From Oegoconia quadripuncta (taxonomy: Eukaryota; Arthropoda; Insecta; Lepidoptera; Autostichidae): 64,000 bases of DNA. Location of the stretch: NCBI GenBank assembly GCA_949316235.1, contig OX438744.1:24787578-24851577 (forward strand), given 5' to 3'. The notes below the pieces were generated by a model. The model made no database searches. It was given only the letters and a program-made list of their open reading frames with translations, and was not told the origin of the DNA. Made by a program: the position numbers and the translations under genes. Position 1 is the first letter of the stretch. Each line of letters starts with the position of its first letter. Shown in pieces: positions 33,158 through 49,000 of this stretch.

Positions 33158-36100
33158 TTATTTATAGTCCGCCACGCTGGCCGTTTGTGTTCTTCTACAT
33201 ATTTTGGTTATATGTACCGTGCAGTGTTGAGCGTCGGTGGCTCAGTTGTTAAAACGCGATCTCTCAATTTGGGAGGTCTGGGTCGATTCCCAGGCCAATG
33301 ACTTTTTAAATTGATATCTTGTTGCATTTTGACGATTTCCTTAGTAGTCCATTGGTGAGCTACGTTGGTGTGTCCGTTTTATCATTTTTAACGGGAAGTG
33401 TAAATCTGACTGCCATAGTAATTTGTCATAAAACTTAGTAAATATATCTCCATTACACAAAAAGAACATGTTGTTCCAATCATATGACAGTAGTCCCTCA
33501 TAAAAGTCGATAATTTTTGAGGAGTGAAACTGCGACTCTCAGCCTACATGTACCTACCATGTAGTACAACGATGTCCAATCTGCAAGGTAGCCATTTGAC
33601 CATCATGATACTAGACTCTGCCAACGATTTGTTCAACTCTCATATCTTGCTGATTATTTGTTACTAAGCAGTCAATGGACGTCGAACTTTGCCGTCTATT
33701 CTTATCGGGAAATCAATAATGTTTTCATAACCGTATTCCGTCGTTAGCTCTGTGAGGTCCCTCTTTTGTAGGGAGTTGGATAAGAAATCCACATTCCAGC
33801 CACCGAAAATAAATACCTACTCTTTTGTTAGCTCACTTAGATCACTTAGCAAGTCACATAGTATTCAACAATATATCAAAACTACCTTAGCCTGTTCTAT
33901 AAATACCTATAATTATGATCTTATCTAAAGTCTGCCTCCAAACAGCAATGTTATAACAGCATTGTTGTTCCGGTTGTCAGAGATAACATAGCCAGTCCCC
34001 CTAATAAGATGGGGTTTCCGGGTCGCTTCCGCTTTCAGCCTCATCATCACTTAACATCAGGTGTGATTGACAAGTACTAACCCGTTGTGAGTAAAAAAAA
34101 ATACCCAGGCGGGCCTAGTTTAGTAATATAATATAGAGGATATGTGTTAGACTAATGTATAGTTTACACGACCTTAGTAACTATGCTAAGTAGTTGTCAC
34201 ACTAATTTGACAATATACCTAAACGTGTTGAATTTGTTGTTAGTGACATAGCGAGTGTGAGTGAATGTAAGTCGGTATGATATAATTTACTTAGCGGCAA
34301 GCTAAAAATACCGCTTCCTATACAAAAGTGACCAATCTGCTGTACTGACAGTATGGAAAAGTTGAAACTTTTTTTTGTTGAGGTGGTGGTTAGTAGTGGC
34401 ACCAATGATCGACACTTTAAGGAAGTTACATGAGTTTAAGAAACATAAAATTTAAAAAAATATAGGGTGAGAAACCATAATGATTGTAAATGATAAAATG
34501 TATCCTCAAGTAATTATATGTTGGATTGTTGTTAAATTAAAATATATAGGATAACAGAATTAACAAAATAATCGAAATTATTTCAAATCTCCATTAATCG
34601 ACATGAATATCTCAATAACCAACACTCAGTAATCGACAATCACCAGTGATGCACCTAGTGATCGACAGCAGATTCATATGGGAAACATATTTATACCTAG
34701 GCAGATAATCATAATCGGTATCGGTAAATGAAGAACTTCAAATCGGTGTTCAATAGGAGTATTTTCGTGTCTTCTGGTGTTTGATGATAGGACATTATCT
34801 AAAGAACGCTGTGTCTGTTCTGGTTTATTCTCAGTCCCGATATTGTTTAGAGGTTGGCTTAGGTGACCTCTTGTTTCTTTAAGTAAACTGGGAGAAGATC
34901 CAAGTGGCTGTTCAATAAAAATATTACTAACTATATCTTCTATAGGAAAACTGTGATTACTGTGACTTAAATCCTTGTTAAGAATATCCTCATGTCCTTT
35001 TATGTTTGACGCAGAGAGAACTGTATCGATTAAATCTAAATCATGCATCTGTTCAATTAAAAGATCTACCTCTTCTGCAAGTAAATTGACAGGAACCTCA
35101 GACTGATATTGGACAACAGTATTTCTTGGCTTTTTGTGCTCGACGTCTAGGCAGTAGCATTTATGTCATTCGAAGAATTTGAGTGACACAGTGCGTTTTC
35201 TGATTTATTTTTGGCCCAAATCATATACAAAGCCATATCTTCAGTAGGAAGGCTGTTTTCAAGTGTATTTCTATTTTCGTAGTAAAACTTGTTAAACATG
35301 CTGCACATCCGGCCGCTTTCTGATTTTCCTATCGCCCATTCATCGGGAACAGTAGCAGCAATGGATGAAGGTATTCGTTCATAATTATAAATGATCATTG
35401 GAGGAACAAGTTCTCCAGCTGCGTTTCCTGTGATTAGGACTGTAAGGTTATCTTTTTCATCACCACAGCTGTACAGGTGTTTATCCCCTTTCTTGGCCAG
35501 AAGCCGACCAGGTTTAGGCGACAAAAAGAATGCACTTTCGTCGGTATTGAAAACCCTGTGTGCGTCGTTCAAAATAGATTTTAAATTATTTTCCTCTAAA
35601 TATTTGTCAATTTCTTGAAACCAATGTCTAATGTTATTTTCAGTCACATCGTCTCGAGCTCTTGTCAAGTTTTCAGGTACCTTTTGTGTTAATTCTGGAT
35701 GTCTTTTGAGGAAGGACTGGAACCATTTCTTGCTAGGTCTACTGTTTGTGAAGGGATTTGGTCTATTTTGCTCAGTTATAATTTTCTGTACACTGCCCAA
35801 TAAATTGTCCTTTGTCAGTGGAATATGTCTTTCAGATAAGGCTATTAACCATCTTACTAAAATATCTTCTTCTGTTTTTGTCAAGACAGTACTTGGCCCC
35901 ATAGTGCAACCAATTTGAGTTTTTCCTGTGACCTTATCATGAAGAGTAATTCTAGGTACCCCAAATCGCTGTGCCGCAACCGCAACCCTTTCCCCATTCT
36001 TTACGGCCTCAATCGCCTTTCCCATCTGTTCTGGAGTGTAATTTTTTCTTGGGGCCATCTGTAAATACCAATTATCGACACATTATATATCCAATAACCG

Positions 36101-36995
36101 ACACGTCGTCGCTTACTGGTAAATTAATAACGATCAATTTATTTCAAACAGCAAAAGTATTAGCGAAGATAAAAGGGCTATATTCCTTTATCAAATGACG
36201 TAAAGCTTAAAAAAATTATTATCGACACTTGTCGACTACTGGAGATAGGCAGATTGTTAGAACCAGTAATCGACACCGGCTCCGTCGCTAAAAAACTAAC
36301 ATATCAACTTAATCAGCTAAAAAATTATCTGTGGAAATTCTATAACAACCCATAAAATAAACTACAATTCCTGTTGATCACATAATACGAAAATGATTAG
36401 CAGTACTCACTTTCTTAACGATTTCTCTAAGAAACGTGGATTTTGTCACAGGAACTCTGACAGCACTCAGTTCTTAGATCGCCATTTGAAAGTAAAATGG
36501 CAAATCTCAGTGACGTTTCGTTGGATGATAGTAGGAAGAATGATGTCTATGGTTAAGTGTTGCCAAATTTAAGAATCGATGCCCTAACCCTATTTTCTTT
36601 GATTATTGAAAAAAATGTCGAGTATTGGTTCTTGTTGATTATTGGTGCGTGGTTATGTGTTGTTCTGTTTGTCCTTTCTCCAGCTACACAAACTAGAGAA
36701 GCTTAACTTACCGCACAATCGTCAACTTTAGCATTGTGAACTTTAACCCTGACATTGGCAGAATCATCGTGCACAACGATGCAGCCATAACACTAAATTG
36801 GCATTGGAATTTTGTCTATTGAAATCTCTTCGCGTTACATACCTAATAACAAGTTAACTACCCCCTTTTAGACTAACGTTCTACTTTAAACTCGTGACTT
36901 TCAGGTCCAAATTTTTCGAAATTAATGGACACATTTTAATTAAACTTTATACGTATAAGCAGGATCCAAAAACTTAGTGGGAAACATTAAAAAAA

Positions 36996-37026
<31 letters not shown>

Positions 37027-40000
37027 ATAAATAAATATCCTTAGACATACACACAGCGCCATCTAGTTCCACATTAAGCAACTACAAGCTTGTGTTGTGG
37101 ATACCAGATGGTTGATATACTACATAAATACATTTTTTTGTGTAAATAAATACTTATTATAAATGAAAACATCCATAACTCGGGTACACATGTCCGTATT
37201 CATCACACAAACATATGCCCCTAGCGGGATTCGAACCCGCAACCTTTTGGTATAGTGGTCAGAGTTGCTAACCACTACACCAAACAGGTCGTCAACTTAG
37301 AGGAATATACTGCAAGTTTTATGTTAAAACTTAAAATCACTCTAATTTTTAGATCTTTAAACGAACTTTTTGCGTATTGAAATCGGTTTATTCATATCGA
37401 AAAAGTTTTACTTGAAAGCTTGTATAGAAATGAATGAAATGAAACCCCCTTAACAAACTGCGTAGGTTCCTGGTAAAGCCAAACGACTGTGGAATTATGA
37501 CTTCAAGTTTCTGATTACAGTCACCCAAATTGAAGACCCCACGCTGATGTTGCAATGCATTCGGAATTTTTGATGTCACCAAATTGAGATGCTTCCTCAC
37601 TGCAATAGTTTTGGTGTTGCGTCACTTTTAAATCAAGATTGATATTTTGGCATATCTCTTAACTTTTCGTCGGGGAGAGTCTATATAATCAAACTAATAT
37701 TATTCGAAAGTTTGGGTGTTTGTTTCTTTGTTGCTCAATTACGGCGAAACGGATGAACGGATTTGGATGAAATTTGGTTTATAGGTAGAACATAACCTGA
37801 ATTAAGACACAGGATATTTTTTATCCCCATGAAATGAGTAGTTCCCGCGGGATAAACAAATTAAATATATCCGCGATAAAGTTACTCCACGCAAGCGAAG
37901 AGAAGAAGAATGAATATTTATTCGTAAATGTTACCATCTATGTAACTCCTCTTGTGACGCCGCGAGGATTACTTGATCATAGAAGAGACATTGGACGAGT
38001 ACCTAACCCATTCATTCAAAATCAAAATCAAATCAAAATCAAAAAATGCTTTATTTTGTAGGTACACAGGGTAGGTACACTTAAAATAGTCAGATTTTAC
38101 ATTTTTAAAGCTACTGCTTGTTCAAAAGGCAATTTTCCCCTGAGAAGAACAAGCAAGAAACTCAAGAGGTCGCTCTTTTAAAAAAAGGTTTTTATATTAC
38201 AAAATTATTATTTTATATTATAATACCTATTTCATTATTAATTGTGAAATAGCCTGGGTATGCGAACGGGTTGGTTATGTCCATGATTGTTTATCATCTA
38301 AATAATCTGATATTTTATAATAGATATGCTTTCTTAATAAGTTTCTGTTTTATAGTATCTTTAAATTTATTGAAAGGAAGATTTTGTATGTCAACAGGAA
38401 CTATATTGAAAAAGCGTATAGGTACATAACCTTTTGAATGAATTACTGACTTTGTGGAGGCGACTTATGTGACCTGCAAGTTTATCTTTATTTCTTGTAT
38501 TGACATCATGTTTATCACTATTCTCAATCCACATTCGTTATTCTTTCATTTCAACATTTTCAGACTGTCCATAAATAGATTAAACAGCCAAAGGGACGCA
38601 ATTCAAGCCTATCTAACAACTTCTCGTTGTTAACCATTTAGTTGGAATCTTTATAAAATGATTTCAGTGATCTTCATAAAGTGATTACCTATACAGATAT
38701 AGTATATATCTGCACTAAACTAGTACACGAACGTCCAGATAAACTTAGGTAAAGATAACATGGCGGATCAACAAGACCTCGAGATCTATGACCTGTTATC
38801 ATTACTATGGAATAGTAGCAATGAATTTCTCTAATGATAATTACCATTCTTATCATATGCTTTGTGCCTAAACCGGTTATTACTCTACCCTATTTTTTTG
38901 GGAAATCTAATTAGGAAATAGCAAGGTGTTGTCGAAGTTAGAACAGTTAGATTCCGATTTAGTGGATTGGAAGATCTCGACCGCAGTACTTCCATCGTAA
39001 ATGCACAGACTAATTCGGTATACATTGCTGGGAGGCTTGAATATATTCTAAGGTTTTATTAAAAGAATTCAAGGTCTACACATAGAGTTTGTTTTTAATT
39101 CTTCTTCAATTTAAGAGCTAGGTGGAGTAACGACCATGTCTCTCTACTTTCCGCCCTCGTTTTAACCTCTTGATACGACACGACATTCACCTTTTCTTTC
39201 ACTTGGTCAAAGTAATTACGCTTAGGTCTTCCCCTTCCTCTCTTTCCTTCAATCTTTCCCTAAATTATGTTCTTCAAAAAAATATCGTGTCGTATCAAGT
39301 GACCTATCATCTTTCCTCTTCGGTTCTCAACTGTGGCTAACCTTTACCATCATTAACACCTCTTCATTTGTTCTCTTCTCGGTCCAGCTTATTCCCTCCA
39401 TTCGTCTCCAGCACCACATCGCGAATGCCTCTAACCTTTCCCTATCCCTTTGTGTTAATGTCCATGTCTCACAGCCGTATAAAGCTATACTCCATACATA
39501 GCATTTTATCAGCCGCTTTCTAGCTTTTTTGTTTTCTTTTTTTTTTAATACAAACCAATAAAACTAAAGCTAAATGAAAGAACGAAAAAGTCATCCAGAC
39601 CTCCCGTTGGGGGCATGTACCCTAACACACTTGCCGCGTTACCTCGCTAGACGAAGACCTTGAGCGAGGTACGCACCAGCTCGTAGATCACACGAGTCCA
39701 GATCCAATCTGGTTGAGAGATCGTGAACAAACTTCTGCGTGTCCGATGACCCGGGCCCTTTAGTCTCTACACCAAGCCCACAAACTCATGGTTACCGAAT
39801 AACGATGAGTCTTTGCGGGGCTTGAGTAGCTGGGGTTCCTCAGCCGCTACTATACTTCCGCTACGCCTCTACAACTGTTTTAATTGCAATACTCTCTTTT
39901 GCCAATTTCGTTACAGAACAGTAAAAGAAGCCGATTTCAATACATGAGGAATAATTTATCTTTCAGTTACTACGGAGCATCGATGCCATTCGGCAACAAG

Positions 40001-43000
40001 TCACTCGAAAATGATTACATCGGGTATCTATCGTCTGCGCAGGCGCTGGCTGACTACGCGGACCTGATCAATTATCTTCAGGGGGATGTGCTGAGGCCAA
40101 AATATCCAGTTATTGCTTTTGGTGGTATGTTTTTTTTTGGATTTGAGCAAATACTCGTGACCACCACAAAACCCGTGCGGAATCTGATGAGTAAATCGAA
40201 TCGGATCTGATGGTTTTGGGGAAAGCAGATTGAGATCATAATGACGATGGACTATCAGTTATACCTAGCTGCTACCTAATAGTAAAAAGTGTGCCTTTTT
40301 TGGAAGTGCGTGCAGACGTTCAACAGACGTCAGCCCTATTAGTATTGGTTATATATGTGGCTGTTGCAGGTCTTCAGAGACCTGTATCACTGCGACCATT
40401 GTAGGTATATTGTGATCGCCACTAACCTACAGTTCGTTGTTCAGGTTTATAAGAATAAGAATAAGAATAAGAAAACTTTATTTGATCCATTTAGCGACAC
40501 TTAAAAAAATACATTTAATTGTTACCTATGTACTATGGTACTAGGTTTGCCTCTCTGAGGAATTGGATTATTTTCCTGGCACTTATGGTTTTTATGTCAT
40601 CCGGGTGCAGTAAGTGACCACCCAGGTGGATATTGTATTTACACATCAGCGGGGCACATCCACACAGCAAATGTACAGGTGTTTCCTCTGCAATGAGGCA
40701 AAGTCTGCACATCCCAGTTTCTCGGAGCCCTATGTTGAGCATGTGTTTGCTCAGACAACAGGTAAGCACCCTAGCGAGATGCGTAGATTGCTCCTACTAA
40801 GTCCCAGTGCTGCCCCGGCAGCATTAGCTTTGGTAGCTTCCACTGCCGAACACTGCGCCCCAGTCTGATACCGGAGAGCACACACTCGTAAAGTGAAAGT
40901 CCAGACCAAACGTCTTGCGCACTATATTACGCACCCTGGGTCCATCACCCACGCCGTGGTTACCAGTGTTGTCCAACATTGCACTTCATAACTTGCGCAT
41001 GCAGACCGCTGCATCCGAGTGGAATAAAGCGATCACTTACTTTACTGGATGTCAGTCAGAGGAACTTTGGATGGAACTTTACGGGAGCAAACAGGATGAG
41101 TTACTGATACCTCTTGGCAAACGGTAGATATTAATAATATATAGATATAGAAGATGTCTTTATGACATACTGATTGCAAACACTTTCATATACAATAGTA
41201 TCCTATAAAAGATCCACATAAACTGATCACTAATGAAACATATTTTTGGAATTAATATATCTTTTACCTACAGTTCTACAGAAACTTGTAGAGATTTATT
41301 CCAGAACGATTAGGGTACTGTGCAACGGGGCGTCGTTCCACAAATTTGAAATATGCGTTAGATTTTTAATTTCATAATTTCTATTCAGGGTCATACGGCG
41401 GTATGCTAGCTGCTTATTTCCGCATGAAGTATCCTCATGTCGTGACTGGAGCCATCGCAGCATCCGCCCCGATCCACATGTATCCTGGCATGGTGCCATG
41501 TGAGGTGTTCTCCAGAATTGTGACGTCTAGCTTCAAAATCGCCAACTCTAACTGCGTTGAGAATGTACGGCAGTCTTGGAGTCTCATCAGGTAAACCGGA
41601 ATTGAGATCACATTGTTGAATTCATCATAGCTTACGTTCCCTGTAGGGTAGAAGGGTAGAGACCTCTCACGTGGACATGATAATGGGCCATAGTCCACCA
41701 CGCGGGACCAGTGCGGATTGGTGGGTTTTGTGTCAGAATAGTGGTCTCCTAACAGTCGGTGGTATCAAGCCGCTCCTTCAGTTGAAGACATCAGTGGAAT
41801 GTTTAAAGTGCTCAACGAAGCTTGCGCACTATAGTGATTGCCCAGAGAATCCGACTGCGCGACCAGTGCTTGAAAGACTATCGATAGAAATAAGGATACG
41901 CTCATTGTGCCACTCAGAATATCTACCAGTCCTAGTTCAATATAAATTTCTATCAATCAAATAGAATATTTTTTTTTTGTTTTTTGTTATACTGGAGACC
42001 TTTTAGATCGATAACTGTAATTAAGTGATCCTAAATGTCGGTTGTCGTTAGAGCAATCTCCCACATATTTTACATTTTAAACGCCCTCCGTGACTCAATC
42101 GAAATCATGACCTGCATTTTATAAACCTTTGATAAGGTTTACAAAACGCAGGTCGTGGTTTCGATTTCCTGCCTGTACACGGTTTGGTTGGTGGTACGGC
42201 ATTTTTAAATGTCCGCCGCTGCCACCATCTTATCTAAGCTGCTAATCAGCGATGTTGATAGCATTATTGTGTTCTAGCTCGTTGAAATAAGATACCAATC
42301 CCCCAAATAGTTGGAGATTCCGTAAGAGCGCTTCCGCTGTCGGCGACGTCATCTTTAACATCCGGTATCATTGAGGTCAAATACTTAGCCGTTGTGCATA
42401 AAATTATAAGAGTACTAGGAGATGTGGGTCCGGCCTCTACTATTCCAATACGATCAGCTACCTACTTAAAAATCTTATCGTTAACGCTACATTCTAGTGT
42501 TTTCCGTTTCCAGAAACGTAACATCCAATGCGAACAACACTCTCCACAAAATCTGGAACCTCTGCGATCCTGTAAAGAACTCAACGGACTTGGAGAAGCT
42601 AATGGACTTCCTGAACTCCATGTACGGCACCCTCGCCATGGTGAATTATCCGTTCGCCTCTGATTTCCTGGTACCTCTGCCAGGGCAACCCGTGAGAGTC
42701 GTGTGTCAGTATCTCAATAAGACACTTACTGGCCAAAGTTTGTTAGAGGTAAGTCACATAAAACTGTGGTCCAGCATAATCAATGTTGGATGATAAAGCT
42801 CGCTCTGTCCCTTCGGTTTTTCCACACGTTTGTTATCAACATGCCGAAAATTGGCACTGAGTATTTCGCTTCTTCGTTATGCCGCTGCTATGAAGTTTGC
42901 TGATGTCCTTGCAGCATACGAAGCGGATTCCTCTCTGAGGAGCGAAAAACGGGAAATTATAATGTAACAAATAAATTCTTACAGGGCATTGGCAAAGCGA

Positions 43001-46000
43001 TTGCGATATTCGCAAACTACAATGGCCAGCTCAAATGCATCGATTATCAGAAGGGCGAAGACTATGGAAACTTGGATGCCAGTGGGTGGGATTATCAGGT
43101 ATTTGAGAATGTTAACAAACCAGCCCCCGTAGCATGACAGGCGCAATAAACATTTATGTGGCGCGAGATAATATTTGTCTTGCTCATTCGCCTGGACAAA
43201 GTATACAACTATCCTACTCTCACTCCTACGTTGCATGCGACAAACGCTATCATGCTATGGGGGCTGCTCAGTTTCCACCATAATGCTGGCTATCTACTTC
43301 TAAATCCTATGCGACCACCGTCAACCTTGGGATACTCTTATATTTGTTTTTATAGTAACCCGGCATACAATGCTACCGGCTCGGTCCACTCGTGGAGTAG
43401 TACCTTATCGTTACCGATAAAACGGCGCGCGTTCGCAGCACTAGCTTAGCTACATCCCTATTGCGAGTTTTTCGAAAAGGCGGGCTGTCACTTCGTTTTT
43501 GATCTGTCACGCAACTGTTCTAACTTTTCTTTTGTAATTTGTAAAAACTGCGAAACAAATTAGGATTAAGCTGAGCTGTGTCGAAGACTCCATATTAAAC
43601 GTGTTATCTAGTGAGAAACAACTTTCATTCGACTGGCCTACCCTAAATCTGGCGGCCCAACGTGCAGGTTTTTACAAGTCAAGAAAATGGCAGTTATTCT
43701 GTGAAAAATTGTAAAAACGGCAGTGTTATACATACTATCACGTGTATTTCAATTACCTCTGAACTGAGTGTGTTGTTTTACTTAAACATCCATCATGAAA
43801 ACTAGAAGCCAAGAACCACAGGAAGAGGGTGAGCAAATTCCACCTTCTACCATCGCGAATGAAGACAACGCTATGCGTAGTAATGCCGAAGCCGGCCCGA
43901 GTACGAGTATTGGTCAAGGCCGTGTTGATGCGACGTTCTCACAAGAGAGCGTAGCCGCCTTGATGACTTCCCTACAGCGCAGCCAAACGGAGGCGCTGAA
44001 AGAGATACTGGAGACAGTTATGGGTCATCAACGTGTAGCAACCTCGACACCTACCCCATTCAGCGATGCGTCACTGTTAGGTACACTGGCGAGATGTAAG
44101 AGTAAATTCAGTGGAGCACCATCAGAGTCCGTCGATGCGTTCATTGACGCGATTGAAAGTTACAGTGAATGCGCCCAAGTATCCGATGCCAACATCATAC
44201 GCGGTTTGTCAATGGTACTTACCGACGAAGCTGCCACATGGTGGCAAGGCATCAGGCACCAATTGAACACCTGGGCAGATGTAAAATCAAATTTAATTAG
44301 CGCCTATGGTGACAGGCGCCCTCCCCACCGTATTTATCAGGACTTATTCTCTATGAAGCATAACACTGAAAACACAGATATGTTTGTGTCTCGTGCTCGC
44401 GCTCTGCTAGCTCGTCTGCCGAAGGGTGATATTACAGAAAAAGCTGAACTTGACATGGTATTCGGCCTCCTTAACGTCCGTATAAGGAAACGTCTGCGCC
44501 GTGAAGAATTTTCATCTTTTCATACATTACTGCTTCGAGCGAGGAACATTGAAGATTCGTTAGGCGAGGGGGAGCGGAAGCTTACGAACACTGTTGCACC
44601 CACCGGTACAGCCACCCGTGTTTACCCATCCAGCAGCTCTACACACCGAGTTGGTGGTACTTCTAGGCCTGTGAGCTCCCAGGCGGTCGCGCCTGTGCGA
44701 CATACGCAGCCCACTGTTCCAGCACCGGCGGCTGCACCACCAAATGCAGTGCCGACCAGGGTACCTGCTGCAGATACCTCCACCGCACCTACGGCGGGAC
44801 GCCAGCGTCCAGTCTGTACATACTGCAAGCGTTATGGTCATACTGCACAACAGTGTCATAAGTTGGCAAGCCGAGGTGAGTCCTCTTTGCATTCTAACTC
44901 TAACTTCGCGAGTGATAGTGGTGATAACAAGAGTAAAGATAGCTTCTACAGTGTTCAGTCACCTCAATGTCAAATTAACACTACCAACAGTGTTTTATCA
45001 AATAAGCATTTGAATGGAAAGCTACCTAAACCCACTATATCGTGTGAATTGCTGAAGTTAAATAAAAATATTGCATGCAATAGTATAGGAAATTGCCAGT
45101 GTCCTGAACCAAAAAGATGTTCAAAGCGTTACACTGCTAAAAATTCATGTAACAGTCATGGTAACTCCTATTCTCAGCTCGATGTAACCGCTGATCATTG
45201 TATTGCTGAAACTATAAATAATGGCCAGGTCAATGACCTCTGTTCACAATCAAAATTGCCTACTAACTCACTTTTTGCTAATCGGTTAAGCTATCAATGT
45301 TTGAATTCTAATAATATTGCATGCAATGTTTCATATAATAAGTGTGTGTGTTTTAGACATTGGATACCTAACCATGATAATAAGCATTGTACATGTATTA
45401 ATAGCGTACCTGTATCTGATACCAAAATTGCTAATTTTTCAAAATGTGCTATGGGTAATGATTTAAGTCAATCTGAACATTCTTGTACATGTGTATGTAA
45501 ATGTGGTAAGGATAATTTGCAAGGTAAATCATGTTTTTCTAAATATAATAATGCTTATGCATGTTATGACATGGAAATCACAAATCCTATGAGTAATGGT
45601 TCCCAGATCCCAATGGATCATTTATGTAAAATCCATAGTGTATCCTGTGATTGTTTGGATTCAAAATCCTATTCTAATTTGAGTACCTCTTTACCTATCC
45701 GGGGTGATGTTTTACCCTGTGCAGATAACTTTGTAAATAATTCTCATATTAAGTGCTTGTGTCAACCAACATTTGGTGTGCATGATTTAAAAGCCAATTG
45801 CTATTGTAATGGTGTTGGGTATGCTCCTGATGGCATTATGCAACAAAGCACTACTAAATATTTAACTCCTAATGAATTTAATCATGTGGATGGTTTTATT
45901 CAACATGGCTCTAATGAAAATAATTCTAGTAATGTTGAAACTCAAAATTGTAATTTTTCTCAAATGGATAGTGTTAATTTTAATAACAATAATATTACTA

Positions 46001-49000
46001 ACCCTACAGCAATGGATGACATGTCAAAAAGCAGTAACCCGAATTTTTCAAAATTTGAAAATCAAAATAAAATTGATTGTTCTAAGTATTTGAAAGACTG
46101 TCATGATACTAGCGATACTGAGGCAAAGTGCAGTAAATCAAATTTGGAAAAATTCGGAGATGATATTAAACATACTAACCTTTTTGACAGTGATGATTGC
46201 ATATGTAGTGGTGTTGATTTATCGATAGACAGTGACCGCGAGAGGCCAGCTAAGTGTCGCGAAGTGCGTCCGATTTTTAATATCGAGATTCTAGGTGCCA
46301 ACGGTACCGCATTAATTGATACCGCCGCGAAGCACTGCATTGCCGGTCACACTCTCTACGCCCTATTGCTGCAAATAGGCCATCCTTTGGAATCCTCAAC
46401 GAGGCAAATTAAACTCGCTGATGGCGTTACACGGAAAATGGAAATATTAACCACCATTTTACCTGTACGATTAGAACATATGGTAATTACAATTCCATTT
46501 TTAATTTTTCCAAATTCGAACAATAACGAAAGTTTGCTCGGTATCGACTTCATCACTGCGGCCGGGGTCGTTATTGATTTCTGTAACGAAATTTGGTATT
46601 TTAATAATCATAATAAAAAGCATAAATTACTCTTTGAACCTACCTCGCGAGGCACTACTTGTGCATCCACAAACGTACTCCGGGACGACGAGGGAATCCA
46701 ATTGAGTCCATCCGAGCGTCAGGCGCTTGCGCAGGTCTTAGTTGAGCATACTCACATTTTCGAACCCAGCGGAATAGCTACACCCTATGCTGAGCATCGA
46801 ATAGAAACAGGTGAGCACCCGCCCATAGCCGTACCCCCTTACCGTGTAAATCCCGCGAAGAAAGAGTTAATGAGAAAGGAGATTGAAAAGATGCTGCAAG
46901 ATGATGTGATCGAAGAGTGCGAGTCAGCTTGGTGTTCTCCCGCGCTACTGGTACCCAAAGCCAACGGCACTACCCGTTTCTGCGTTGATTACAGGCGCTT
47001 AAACTCTGTCACGAAATCAGATACGTACCCGATGCCGCACATCGACGAACTGCTGCAGTCGACCAAAAAGAACTGTTTCATGAGCACACTGGATTTGCGT
47101 TCTTCGTACTGGCAGGTGAATGTCAGAGAAGCTGACAGAGACAAAACCGCTTTTACCTCACCTCTCGGTACTTACCGTTTCAAAAGAATGCCGTTCGGGC
47201 TCAAGAACGCGCCGGCAACTTTTCAGCGCCTCATAGATCGCCTTCGGTCCTGCGCTGCATTAAAAGACGTCATTTTACTAGCATACCTCGACGATCTCCT
47301 GATTATATCTGAAGGTTTTCAAAAGCACCTTGCTGACCTCGAGGCTGTTTTCAACCGTCTGAGTGAATTTAAGCTCCATGTAAATAGGGAGAAATGTGTT
47401 TTCACGAGGGAGAACGTTCGATACCTCGGACACATTATCACTCAGGATGGTATCTCCACCGATGCTCAAAAGGTGAGTGCAGTCGTCGAGATGAAGGTGC
47501 CAACAAATTTAAAACATCTTAGGACATTCCTTCAAACGTGCTCGTGGTTCCGGAAATTTATACCGAACTTCTCGAGAGTGGCCGAACCACTGACACGTTT
47601 GACGCGAAAAAACCAAGTTTGGGTCTGGCAGTCTGTTCAATCTCAAGCCTTTGACGAATTGAAGCGTCTACTTACCACAGCCCCGATTCTTGTGCAAGCG
47701 GATTTCAGTCGTCCATTCATTCTGCGTACAGACGCAAGTAACTACGCCTTGGGCGCGGTTTTATTACAAGGTGAGGACAAAGAAGAAAGGCCAATAGAAT
47801 ATGCCAGTAGGCTCCTTTCTTCGGCTGAGCGAAATTACTCCACTACGGAGCGTGAGGCGCTTGCCGTAGTGTGGGCGGTTGAGCGATTTAGGCCTTACCT
47901 TGAGGGACAACGGGTCATTATTGGCAGCGACCACCAGCCTCTCCGCTGGCTGCTAACCCTGAAATCACCAACGGGCAGATTGATACGTTGGGCTATGAAA
48001 CTACAACCCTTTGATCTTCACATCCAATATACACCGGGAAAGGCGAACTTAGTGGCAGATACGCTGAGCAGGCCAATTTGTTCAGATGATACACGTGATG
48101 GTTGCGGCATCTGCTCGGTTATTATTGATTTACCTACTAAGAAACCGGAACAAATAAGGCAGGAACAACTTACCGATCCCGAAGTGCAGAAAATTGTCAA
48201 AGAGATGGAGGGCCCCGACGAAATTAGTGCTCAAAGGTGGACGGAGAGAGGATACATAATGGACCAAGGGATCCTTTACAGGTACAATCCTGATTCCGAC
48301 AGTGAGTCGCCTCAACTAGTAGTTCCAACTGAGCAAATTGAGGTGATTCTTAAGGAGTGTCATGACTCCTCGTTGGCTGGACACCCTGGTACCGACAGGA
48401 CGTATCAAAAGGTGGCGCAACATTACTATTTCACAGGAATGCGCAGGATAGTGACAGACTATGTGAAATCGTGCATTCACTGCCAGCGATACAAGGCTAG
48501 TAACTCTAAACCTCCCGGTCTCCTACAGACACCTGTGTTGAACCAACGCAACGAAGTACTGGCCATAGATTTATTCGGTCCATTACCGGAAGGTCGCCAG
48601 GGGGAGCGTTGGATTATGTTAATAGAAGACACGGCAACGCGGTATATAGAGTTGTTTGCTCTTAAAGATGCCACGGCTGAAGCATGTGCTCGCACTCTCA
48701 TAGAAGAGTATTTTATGCGATATGGTTTGCCCCGCCGGGTCATATCCGATAATGGCGTCCAGTTCATTTCGTCCGTCATGGAGCAATGCATGGCTGTTCT
48801 GGGCATAAAGCAAAACTTCGTTCCCCTGTATCACCCACAAGCCAATCCAGCCGAGCGCAAAAATCGGGATTTGAAGGCATTGTTAGCACAGCTAGTGGGA
48901 AATGACCACACATCTTGGCCGGAGAAGTTGCCAGTAATCCGTTTCGCTCTAAATAGCGCCAAGTGTCGTACAACAGGTGTAACGCCTGCATATTTAACAT

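Noticed and set aside
44560..44892. 110-codon minus-strand frame inside Gag
   Set aside because: It overlaps the conserved CCHC coding region and has no domain signature; a shadow of Gag.
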